A stretch of 14,502 nt of DNA from Betaproteobacteria bacterium (GTDB taxonomy: Bacteria; Pseudomonadota; Gammaproteobacteria; Burkholderiales; SG8-41): positions 1-14,502 of the forward strand of contig JAQGNC010000104.1 in NCBI GenBank assembly GCA_028292065.1, given 5' to 3'. Position numbers and translations under genes: made by a program. Below, piece by piece: positions 7,313 to 13,406 of the stretch (its first letter is position 1; each line of letters begins with the position of its first letter). The notes beneath the pieces are model-generated. The model worked only from the letters and a program-made list of their open reading frames with translations. It searched no databases and was not told the origin of the DNA.

Positions 7313-8148
7313 CTACAGCCCCGGGTCAGCGGGCGTGTGCGGCAGCGCGAAGCACACGCCGTCGCGCACTGCCGCGAGCATGCTGTGTGCGGTGAGCGTC
7401 GAGGTCTTCGGGTTCGACTGCGAAGCGTACGCGAGGATTTCGAAACGGAACGTGCCGAAATCGCCTTCGGCTTCGATGATGCCGAGCGGGCCGCTCACCG
7501 CGGGATCGGACACGAGCTCGACGGTCGTGCGGTCGAGCCCTAGCCCTGCGAAAGCGACGGTCGCGCCGACGTTGGCATTCTTCGGGTAGAGCAGGGCGGC
7601 TTCGCGGGCGGTGCCTTCGAAGAGCGTTGTGCGCTGCTCGCGAGCGGCGCCGGCGAGCTTGCCCTCGCCCGGCGTGCCTGTCCACGACAGCGGCGGTTTG
7701 ACCGAGGTGTAAGTGACTTGCCGCAGACCGGCGGTTCTGGCCGCGAGCAGCCCGTCGATTCCCGCGACCGCGCCGGAGGGAATGAGGATGCGCGAGCCGG
7801 CCCGCGATGCGCGGCAAGCTCGCGCTGTGCGAGCGCGCCGACTGACGCGCAGACCAGGTCGCGTCCGCTCGCGAGCGCTGCCTCGCCGAATTCGCGAAGC
7901 GCGTCCTGACCCGCGCACTCGCAGACCACTTCGGGCGCGGTATCGAGCAGCGCTTCGATGCTGCTCACGACTTTGAAGCGCCCGGCGGCTTTCTCGTGTG
8001 CTTGCAAGACACGGTCGCTGCGCACGAGCACCGCTGTCAGACGATCGAGCTCATCGAGCGCTTCCAGCGCGCCGATCATCTCGTCGGTGATCGCGCCGTA
8101 GCCGATGACGGCGAAGCGCGCCCTCAAAGCGCCGTCATCCTGGCGCAC
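7313..8148 (-). pseudogene. nadX: Aspartate dehydrogenase (NadX-like), interrupted by a frameshift near 7805-7815
   Basis: The N-terminal part is in frame from GTG 8148: a Rossmann opening FAVIGYGAITDEMIGALE, then VVCECAGQDALREFGE and GRDLVCASVGALAQRELAA. At about 7810 the recognisable sequence moves to another frame: AGSRILIPSGAVAGIDGLLA, then TYTSVKPPLSWTGTP, LLYPKNANVGATVAFAGLGL and stop 7313-7315. IPSGAVAG and YPKNANVGATVA are hallmarks of L-aspartate dehydrogenase, which oxidises aspartate to iminoaspartate with NAD(P). One base appears to be missing; restoring it gives about 277 residues, close to the family norm. The start is uncertain: TTG 8127 is an alternative. The gene begins 14 bases after the decarboxylase-like gene, so the two probably share a transcript. 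It is either a true pseudogene or a one-base sequence error. Confidence 0.82.
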
Positions 8149-8162
8149 GCCAGGCTCGATTT

Positions 8163-9125
8163 TCAAACAGGCGCATTCACGAAGAACTCGTCGAGCGGGA
8201 CGACGCGCTCGATCAACCCCTGCCGAAACGCCCAGTCGACCTGCGCTTCGAGCGTGACCCGGTTCGCGTCCACGCCGTATGGCCAGAAATCGTGCCCCAG
8301 CGCGCGCCGCGTCTCCATCAGGTGCGCGGGCGCCCACGGCAGCATCGTCTTCGGCGCCTGCTCGATCTCGAGATCGCGGATCGTCATCGCCTTGGCTTCG
8401 CAGAACGCGCGATACAGCGCGCCGGGCAGCGCCGGATGCTTTTCCACCAGCGCGCGCTTGATCGCGACGACGTGCATGATCGGGAAGATCCCGGTGTCCT
8501 TGAAGTAGCGCTGCTCGTCTTCCCACCAGCGCTCGAAGAGGCGCCCGACGCCAGGGCTGCCGAGCGCGCGCGGCGGGGTATACGAGATGAGGCCGTCGAT
8601 CTCGCCGCTCGCCAGCATCTCGCCGAGCAGGCGTCCGCCGGACGTGGCGATATCCATGCCTTCGATCGCGGGCGCCCGGATCTGCGAGGCACTGCGCTCG
8701 CGCTGGTCGACGTCGCCGACGACCCAGCGGATGCGCGAGAGATCGACCCCGTAATAGGCCTGCAGGATGCCGCGCGCGACCAGCGATACCGTATTCGTAT
8801 ATTCGCGCAGCCCGACGCGGCTGCCTTCGAGATCCTTCGCGGTGCGTATGCCGCGGTCGGTGCGAACGAAGAACGCGTGATGGCGAAAGCAGCGCGTCGG
8901 GAATATCGGCATCGCCACGTACGGGCTGCCTCCGCGCGCGCACGCGATCAGGTAGTTGCAGAACGAGAGCTCGGTCACGTCGAACTCGGCGGTTTCGAAC
9001 GCGCGGCTGAAAAGGCTTTCGAGCTCGCCCGAAGTCCACGCGACGTCGAAGCCTTCGACCGGCACGCGCCCATCGAGCAGCGGCTGGGTGCGGTCGAATG
9101 CGCCGACTGCTGCGGTGATTTTCAT
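8163..9125 (-). CDS. 4,5-dihydroxyphthalate decarboxylase family protein (periplasmic-binding fold, apparently cytosolic)
   Basis: A 320-residue protein close to the length of Pht5-type 4,5-dihydroxyphthalate decarboxylases (about 330). It shows the family opening (YDRT-like AFDRTQPLLDGRVPVEGFDV), then EFDVTELSFCNYLIACARGG, PIFPTRCFRHHAFFVR and DLEGSRVGLREYTNTVSLVARG. The family shares the NMT1/THI5-like type 2 periplasmic-binding fold. No signal peptide is visible, which favours a cytosolic enzyme over a transport receptor. Pht5 decarboxylates 4,5-dihydroxyphthalate to protocatechuate, but many homologues are uncharacterised and no other phthalate genes are in the window, so the substrate remains open. 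The ATG at 9125 is the only sensible start, though without a clear Shine-Dalgarno. It lies 122 bases after the hydratase-like operon, with repeats between, and just upstream of the aspartate dehydrogenase remnant. Confidence 0.8.
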   Translation of the reverse strand: MKITAAVGAFDRTQPLLDGRVPVEGFDVAWTSGELESLFSRAFETAEFDVTELSFCNYLIACARGGSPYVAMPIFPTRCFRHHAFFVRTDRGIRTAKDLEGSRVGLREYTNTVSLVARGILQAYYGVDLSRIRWVVGDVDQRERSASQIRAPAIEGMDIATSGGRLLGEMLASGEIDGLISYTPPRALGSPGVGRLFERWWEDEQRYFKDTGIFPIMHVVAIKRALVEKHPALPGALYRAFCEAKAMTIRDLEIEQAPKTMLPWAPAHLMETRRALGHDFWPYGVDANRVTLEAQVDWAFRQGLIERVVPLDEFFVNAPV

Positions 9126-9154
9126 TGCAGACGAGAAATCAAAAGCAGGAGGAA

Positions 9155-9236
9155 GGGACGCAAAGGAAAAAGAAAGGACGCAAAGAGGCTCAGTGAGGCT
9201 GTGACGGGTCGTCGGGCATCGACGGGGTCAGACCCC
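9155..9236. repeat. Intergenic repeats: two GGACGCAAAG copies and one GGGGTCAGACCCC palindrome
   Basis: GGACGCAAAG occurs at about 9156-9165 and again at 9176-9185. A single GGGGTCAGACCCC palindrome lies at 9224-9236, 11 bases after the stop of the alpha-type hydratase gene on its transcribed strand. The region 9126-9247 contains no gene. The palindrome belongs to the family seen at 6032-6140 and 7218-7251. Confidence 0.6.
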
Positions 9237-9247
9237 TGATTCCTGCT

Positions 9248-9910
9248 TTACTTCGGGGCGGCAACCACCGCCGTGCCGATCATGCTGTCGCGATTCACGA
9301 TCGCCGCGAGCTCGGCTTCGCTCATGTCCTCAGTGCCTTCGGGCCGCATCGGCAGCACGAGATAGCGCAGATCCGCGGTCGAATCGTGCACGCGCACCGA
9401 CACGGTGTCGGGAAGCTCGAGCCCGAACTCGCGCAGCACCGCGCGCGGCTCGCGCACCGCGCGCGAGCGGTAGGCGCGGCTCTTGTACCACGCCGGCGGC
9501 AGCCCGAGCAGCATGCGGGGGTAGCACGAGCACAGGGTGCAGACGACCATGTTGTGCACGTCCGGGGTGTTCTCGACGACGGTGAGCTGCACGTCGTACA
9601 GCGCCATCTCGAAACCCATGCTCGCGCACGCAGCGGTTGCGTCTTCGAGCAGCGCCTGTTTGAACTGCGGGTCGCTCCACGCACGCGCGACGACGCGCGC
9701 GCCGCCTTCGGGGCTGCGGCTTTCGATGTTTTCGACGACTTTCCGAACTTCATCCGCGGAGATGATGTTCTTTTCAATCAGCAGCTCGCGCACCGCCATC
9801 TCGAGCTTGCGGTAATAGGTGAGGGTGTCGTCGTGGTCGGGCTGGTTGGGGTGGCGATGGCCGTGGGCGTGATCGCCGTGGCCGTGATGATCGGCAGGGT
9901 CGTGGCTCAT
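9248..9910 (-). CDS. Cobalt-type nitrile hydratase alpha / thiocyanate hydrolase gamma family catalytic subunit
   Basis: A 220-residue metal-binding catalytic subunit. The metal claw VCTLCSCY (Cys124, Cys127, Cys129) has Thr in the second position, the pattern of the non-corrin cobalt enzymes; iron types have Ser. It is followed by a LGLPPAWYKS motif, and VLPMRPEGTEDMSEAELAAI with RDSMIG complete the family signature. In known members two of the cysteines are oxidised after translation. Residues 8-28 are very rich in His and Asp (HHGHGDHAHGHRH); from memory, thiocyanate hydrolase gamma of Thiobacillus thioparus also has a His-rich N-terminus. ATG 9910 overlaps the stop of the preceding beta-type gene (ATGA). 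The family hydrates nitriles to amides or hydrolyses thiocyanate to carbonyl sulfide and ammonia. Which reaction applies here is not decidable from sequence, but the three-gene layout resembles the thiocyanate enzyme. Confidence 0.88.
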   Translation of the reverse strand: MSHDPADHHGHGDHAHGHRHPNQPDHDDTLTYYRKLEMAVRELLIEKNIISADEVRKVVENIESRSPEGGARVVARAWSDPQFKQALLEDATAACASMGFEMALYDVQLTVVENTPDVHNMVVCTLCSCYPRMLLGLPPAWYKSRAYRSRAVREPRAVLREFGLELPDTVSVRVHDSTADLRYLVLPMRPEGTEDMSEAELAAIVNRDSMIGTAVVAAPK

Positions 9911-10224
9911 GATGGGTTCACCGGCTGCAGCCAGTGCTCGTAGATGTCGATGTCGATGGTGTCGCCCGCGGCGCCGCCGTAATCGGGCCACACGTGCGAC
10001 TGAACGAAGCGCACGCGATACAGCGCGCGATGCGGCTCGCCGCTGCGGCCGTAGGCGAGCTCTTCCGGGTTCCGGAAAAAACCGACGAAGCGCTCGATCA
10101 CGCCGGTCTTGCCGCGGATGTAGTGCGGCGTGCGGATGTGACCCTGCGAATCCACCTGGCGCACGTGCACGCGCTCGCCTGCCTTGAACGCGGGCTGTGT
10201 GACCATGTCTGCGGTTGCGTTCAC
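9907..10224 (-). CDS. Nitrile hydratase beta C-terminal-half protein (scnA-like, SH3-like barrel)
   Basis: A 105-residue protein matching only the C-terminal half of nitrile hydratase beta: FKAGERVHVR, then GHIRTPHYIRGKTGVIERF, ALYRVRFVQSHVW and a final DIDIYEHWLQPV. This is the SH3-like barrel that packs on the catalytic subunit. A normal beta subunit is about 220 residues, so here it is encoded as two genes, as in thiocyanate hydrolase, where the alpha subunit corresponds to this half. GTG 10224 is chosen because it forms a GTGA overlap with the upstream gene's stop; ATG 10206, six codons later, is a reasonable alternative. Its own stop overlaps the start of the catalytic subunit gene (ATGA), so all three genes should be translated together in matched amounts. 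Confidence 0.86.
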   Translation of the reverse strand: MNATADMVTQPAFKAGERVHVRQVDSQGHIRTPHYIRGKTGVIERFVGFFRNPEELAYGRSGEPHRALYRVRFVQSHVWPDYGGAAGDTIDIDIYEHWLQPVNPS

Positions 10225-10529
10225 GGCAGCGGGTCTACGCGGCTTTCGATCTCCGCGATCTTCGCCGCGAGCGCTTCGACCGAAATGACGCCTTTCATGA
10301 TGAGGTTGTTCGACATCGACAGCATGCGGCGCTCGGCATAGCTCGCGGCGAAGTAGGCTTCGCTGCCGAGCGATTCGAGGCCTCGGCGGTTCTCGTCGAT
10401 GCGCAGGATCTTCTTGCGCGTGAGCAGCACGAGCAGCGCTTCGATGCGTTTTTCCCAGAGCTGCAGCGCGTGCTCGTCGTGGTCTATGGGGCCGGCGGGC
10501 GTGCCGCCGAGGTCGTGATAGGCTCTCAT
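10221..10529 (-). CDS. Nitrile hydratase beta N-terminal-half protein (scnB-like)
   Basis: A 102-residue helical protein resembling the N-terminal half of nitrile hydratase beta: an opening YHDLGGTPAGPI, a LWEKRIEALLVLL helix, and GSEAYFAASYAERRMLSM with NNLIMKGVISVEALAAKIAE, which parallels the SYYERW...LLVEKGVIT...EL region of beta. In thiocyanate hydrolase the beta subunit corresponds to this half. It is first in the operon (order N-half, C-half, catalytic subunit). ATG 10529 is the start; no strong Shine-Dalgarno is visible. An alternative is the related hydratase accessory (activator) protein family of similar size, but the DLGG opening and the presence of the missing half directly downstream favour a structural subunit. 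Confidence 0.78.
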   Translation of the reverse strand: MRAYHDLGGTPAGPIDHDEHALQLWEKRIEALLVLLTRKKILRIDENRRGLESLGSEAYFAASYAERRMLSMSNNLIMKGVISVEALAAKIAEIESRVDPLP

Positions 10530-10719
10530 GGCATCGTGCGAGTGAGTGTGTGCTGCGCGAGTTGCGAAGTGCGTCGAATGTAGCGGACGCCCACGGGCCG
10601 GTCAATTCAACCGGGCATTGCACGGATCTTGCTCTCCGCGCTGCGCTGGTAGTTGTAATCACGGGAGCGCGTCTGGTACACATCGACGACGCGCACCGAT
10701 AACGAACCGGGGAGCCCGC
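10530..10719. promoter_or_regulatory. Divergent promoter region between the hydratase-like operon and a Bug receptor
   Basis: These 190 bases hold no gene and separate two divergent transcription units, so promoters for both should lie here. On the plus strand TTGCTC (10629-10634) and TTGTAA (10653-10658), 18 bases apart, form a moderate sigma-70-like pair about 60 bases before the Bug start. GGGGAG, six bases before ATG 10720, is that gene's ribosome-binding site. I found no convincing promoter for the minus strand by eye. Shared control of the enzyme operon and the receptor from this region is an inference from the layout. Confidence 0.35.
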
Positions 10720-11721
10720 ATGCCGCACCAAAATGAACGACGCGCAAAGTTGATCGGCCTTTGCGCACTCACTGCAATCGCAGCGACGCCTTGCGGCGCG
10801 CTTGCCGCCGACGCCGTCGCCGCCGCGTATCCGACCAAGCCGATACGCATCGTCATCGGTTTCGGCGCGGGCAGCACGGTCGACATCTCGGCTCGGGTCA
10901 TCGGCAAAGGCTTATCCGAAAGCTGGAAGCAGCAGGTCATCGCGGACAACCGGCCGAGCGCCGGCGGCATCATCGCTGCGCAGACCGTCGCGGGCGCGAA
11001 CCCCGACGGCTACACGCTGCTGTCGGTGTCCGCGTCGCACGCGGTCGCCCCTGCGATGTACGCCAAGCTGCCTTACGACACCGCCAAGGATTTCGCCGGC
11101 ATCACCACGACGGTGAGCGTGCCTGCGGTGCTCGTGGTCAGCCCGGGTCTCGGCGTGAAGAACGTCAAGGACCTCATCGCGATGGCGAAAGCGAAACCCG
11201 GCCACGTCACGTTCTCTTCGGCGGGCATCGGCAGCGCGACCCACTTTTCAGCCGAGCTTTTCGTGAGCCTCGCCGGTCTCAACGTCATTCACGTGCCTTA
11301 CAAGTCGGTGCCTGAACAGATCACCGAAGCGATGGTCGGGCGCGTCCAGTTCACGCTCGCGCCGGCGTCGAACGCGGTACCTTTCATCAAGGAAGGCAAG
11401 CTCATCGCGCTCGCGGTCTCGCCCGCGAAACGCGTCGCGGTGCTGCCCGACGTGCCGACGCTGATGGAAGCGGGTGTTCCCGGTTACCAGTGGCAGACGT
11501 GGTTCGGCCTGCTCGCGCCGGCGAAGACGCCGCGGCCGATCGTGACCAAGCTCAACCAGGAAGTCTCGCGCATCCTCAACCTTGCAGAATCGAAGGAGCG
11601 CTGGAACGCGATCGGCGCGGAGCCGGTGCCGATCGCGCCCGAAGCGTTCGACAGATACGTGGCCGAGCAGATCGCGCTTTTTACCAGGCTCGCGAAAGCG
11701 GCGAATATCAAGGCGGATTGA
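10720..11721 (+). CDS. Bug-family periplasmic substrate-binding protein
   Basis: A 333-residue receptor of the tripartite tricarboxylate (TctC/Bug) family. The signal peptide runs through LIGLCALTAIAATPCGALAA, and the mature domain begins near AYPTKPIRIVIGFGAGS. Family motifs present are GFGAGSTVDISARVIG, VIADNRPSAGGIIAAQ, ANPDGYTLL, HVPYKSVPEQITEAMVGRVQ and LPDVPTLMEAGVPGY. I chose ATG 10720 because GGGGAG lies at good spacing and the signal peptide follows; the frame is open further upstream into the intergenic region without protein character. It diverges from the hydratase-like operon, so it is the best candidate receptor for that enzyme's substrate or a related acid. No TctA/TctB genes are nearby. 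Confidence 0.94.
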   Translation: MPHQNERRAKLIGLCALTAIAATPCGALAADAVAAAYPTKPIRIVIGFGAGSTVDISARVIGKGLSESWKQQVIADNRPSAGGIIAAQTVAGANPDGYTLLSVSASHAVAPAMYAKLPYDTAKDFAGITTTVSVPAVLVVSPGLGVKNVKDLIAMAKAKPGHVTFSSAGIGSATHFSAELFVSLAGLNVIHVPYKSVPEQITEAMVGRVQFTLAPASNAVPFIKEGKLIALAVSPAKRVAVLPDVPTLMEAGVPGYQWQTWFGLLAPAKTPRPIVTKLNQEVSRILNLAESKERWNAIGAEPVPIAPEAFDRYVAEQIALFTRLAKAANIKAD

Positions 11722-11749
11722 GCGCGCGCTCGAACACGCTACGACTTCT

Positions 11750-12172
11750 TCACTGGATCACCGCGATGCCCTGGATCTCGATCACACACCCCGGCCGCGC
11801 GAAGTTCGACACCGTCACGAGCGCGCTTGCCGGGAAGCGGCCGTCGGTGAAGTGCTCGTTGCGGATCTGCACGAAGCGATCGCCGTTGCGCGGGTCGTTG
11901 ATGAAGACCGTCATCGTCACGAGATTGGCGAGCGTGCCTCCGGCGCGCGCGAGCGTGCGGTCGATCAGCGCGAATATCGTTCGCGCCTGTGCTTCGAAGT
12001 TGCCGGTGATGTCGCGGCCTTCGAGGTCGACCAGCGTGGTCTGGCCCGCGAGCCATACGGTGCGGCCGCCTTCGGTGACGACCGCGGGGCAGAACGAGCG
12101 CGCCTGCTGCCATTCAGTGCCTTGGAGGTGCTCGACTTTTGCGCGGGGACTGCCCGCCGAGGATGCTGTCAT
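11750..12172 (-). CDS. RidA/YjgF superfamily protein lacking the catalytic Arg
   Basis: A 140-residue single-domain protein of the Rid superfamily, whose best-known members are trimeric enzymes that hydrolyse reactive imines and enamines. It shows VWLAGQTTLVDLEG, then QARTIFALIDRTLARAGGTL, VTMTVFINDPR and a closing CVIEIQGIAVI. In RidA proper a PARS/PART motif supplies the catalytic Arg; here it reads FPASA (residues 113-117), so the Arg is replaced by Ser116 and classical imine deaminase activity is doubtful. That points to one of the Arg-less Rid subgroups of unknown function. AGGAGA lies five bases before ATG 12172. It is convergent with the Bug receptor (28-base gap) and divergent from the HupE-like gene. 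Confidence 0.88.
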   Translation of the reverse strand: MTASSAGSPRAKVEHLQGTEWQQARSFCPAVVTEGGRTVWLAGQTTLVDLEGRDITGNFEAQARTIFALIDRTLARAGGTLANLVTMTVFINDPRNGDRFVQIRNEHFTDGRFPASALVTVSNFARPGCVIEIQGIAVIQ

Positions 12173-12257
12173 GAGATTCTCCTGATGCTATTCTTCGGCC
12201 GAAAGCTTACCGCAAGCTGCATTCGCATCATCAACCTTCGAGGAGAGGACACAAACA
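12173..12257. promoter_or_regulatory. Divergent intergenic region between the RidA-like and HupE-like genes
   Basis: This 85-base gap must contain start signals for both directions. Visible elements are AGGAGA for the RidA-like gene, GAGGAGAGG for the HupE-like gene, and a small inverted repeat AGCTT-N5-AAGCT (12204-12218) near the middle that could be an operator. No clear -35/-10 pairs stand out. Confidence 0.3.
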
Positions 12258-12872
12258 ATGAGAACCCGACGCTACGCAGCACTGATCGTTACCGCGGCCC
12301 TTCCGGCGGTCGCGTACGCACACCACCCCATGGGCGGTGCGACGCCTTCCACCTTGTTCGAAGGCCTCCTCTCCGGTCTCGCGCATCCGGTGATCGGGCT
12401 CGACCACCTGCTCTTCGTTCTCGCGATCGGCGCCGCGTGCTATTACTTCGGCCAGCGCGCGGGCGCGGTCGCCACGTTCCTGCTCGCAGCGCTCGGCGGC
12501 ACGCTGCTTCATTTCTGGCGAGCCGCGGTCCCTTATCCCGACGCATGGGTCGCCGTGACGCTGGTGGTCTTCGGCGTGCTGCTGCTGAACGCCGGACCGG
12601 TCCTGAGGAGCAGGGCGGCGCTCGGCCTGTTCGCGTTCGCCGGCGTCGCGCATGGTTATGCCTACGGTGAAGCGATCGTCGGCGCCGAGCAGACGCCGCT
12701 CTTCGCTTATCTCGCGGGGCTGACGGCGGTGCAGGTGCTGGTCGTGCTCGCAGGCTACGGGCTCGCGCGCGTCATCGACCGCAAGCGTCCGCAGCTCAGA
12801 ACCGCCCGCGCGATCGGCGGCACGCTTTCGCTCGCGGGCACGGCTTTCCTGCTGATGTCGCTGTCGGTATAA
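12258..12872 (+). CDS. HupE/UreJ-family membrane protein (possible nickel/cobalt permease)
   Basis: A 204-residue integral membrane protein. The N-terminus RRYAALIVTAALPAVAYA is a signal or first helix, followed by an exposed AHHPMGG. The family motif HPVIGLDHLLFVLAIG is at residues 43-58, and several hydrophobic helices follow. HupE/UreJ proteins are linked to nickel or cobalt uptake for hydrogenase, urease or other metalloenzymes, although few have been tested. GAGGAGAGG precedes ATG 12258 at good spacing. No hydrogenase or urease genes are in the window; the only metal enzyme in view is the cobalt-type hydratase family operon 2 kb to the left. The gene for a small phosphatase-like protein follows after three bases. 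Confidence 0.88.
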   Translation: MRTRRYAALIVTAALPAVAYAHHPMGGATPSTLFEGLLSGLAHPVIGLDHLLFVLAIGAACYYFGQRAGAVATFLLAALGGTLLHFWRAAVPYPDAWVAVTLVVFGVLLLNAGPVLRSRAALGLFAFAGVAHGYAYGEAIVGAEQTPLFAYLAGLTAVQVLVVLAGYGLARVIDRKRPQLRTARAIGGTLSLAGTAFLLMSLSV

Positions 12873-12875
12873 GCG

Positions 12876-13355
12876 ATGAGTGACGGCGCCGTCACCGGGA
12901 TACTCAACTACCTGCGGATCGACGCCGCGCTCGCCACTTCGGGCCAGCCTTCGGTCGACGAGCTCGGTGCGGTCGCGGCGGACGGCACCGAAGTCGTCAT
13001 CAATCTCGCGCTCCACGACGACCCGCGGTACTCGCTTCCCGACGAAGCGGGTACCGTGTCGGCGCTCGGCATGACTTACGTGCACATCCCGGTCAAGTTC
13101 GACGCGCCGATGGAGAGCGATCTCTTCGCATTCTTCGACGCGATGGAACGGCATCGCGGCCGAAAGCTTTACGTCCACTGCGCCGCGAACAAGCGAGTCA
13201 GCGCTTTCCTCGGGCTCTACCGCGTCATCCGCGAAGGCTGGGACGCGGACCGCGCGTTTGCGCCCATGCATGAAATATGGGAGCCGAACGCCGCGTGGGC
13301 GCCGTTCATCGAGGCGATGCTGGAAAAGCACGGGCAGGGAAAGTCACTCGGTTAG
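12876..13355 (+). CDS. Protein tyrosine/dual-specificity phosphatase-like protein with shortened CX4R loop
   Basis: A 159-residue cytosolic protein with the layout of small cysteine-based phosphatases of the DUF442/BLH-like group: YLRIDAALATSGQPSVDELG near the start, VVINLALHDDP, YVHIPVKFDAP, then VHCAANKRVSAFLGLYRV. The P-loop holds Cys102 and Arg107, giving CX4R instead of the CX5R needed for standard phosphatase catalysis, so activity is uncertain. I recall HCAAN-R-SAF as a recurrent form in a poorly studied subgroup, so this is probably a family trait and not a local mutation. ATG 12876 lies three bases after the HupE-like stop, implying co-expression. Its own Shine-Dalgarno is weak. Confidence 0.75.
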   Translation: MSDGAVTGILNYLRIDAALATSGQPSVDELGAVAADGTEVVINLALHDDPRYSLPDEAGTVSALGMTYVHIPVKFDAPMESDLFAFFDAMERHRGRKLYVHCAANKRVSAFLGLYRVIREGWDADRAFAPMHEIWEPNAAWAPFIEAMLEKHGQGKSLG

Positions 13356-13371
13356 CACGGCCGACGGCCTC

Positions 13372-13395
13372 GTCATTCCGGCGCACGCCGGAATC
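13372..13395. repeat. Partial copy of the GTCATTCYGGCGC palindromic repeat
   Basis: GTCATTCCGGCGCACGCC at 13372 starts a single first-hairpin copy (ATTCCGG ... CCGGAAT) of the element found in full three times just downstream. It lies 17 bases after the phosphatase-like stop. Confidence 0.75.
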
Positions 13396-13406
13396 GGTTT
13401 GGCGTT

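Noticed and set aside
7540..9039. 499-codon minus-strand frame spanning the decarboxylase-like and aspartate dehydrogenase genes
   Set aside because: Only the part after about 8148 is real protein (the N-terminal half of the dehydrogenase). The rest is an out-of-frame reading of the decarboxylase-like gene.
10221..10529. Reading this gene as a hydratase activator (P14K/accessory type) instead of a subunit
   Set aside because: The DLGG opening and the SYAERR...MKGVIS region fit the beta N-half, and the matching C-half is the next gene. The activator reading is kept only as a minor alternative.
11720..11731. GAGCGCGCGCTC palindrome as a terminator after the second Bug receptor
   Set aside because: It has no loop and no T-run, and such palindromes are expected by chance in sequence this GC-rich.
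12231..13331. 366-codon minus-strand frame opposite the HupE-like and phosphatase-like genes
   Set aside because: Charged, motif-free translation; both plus-strand genes are recognisable and have good spacing.
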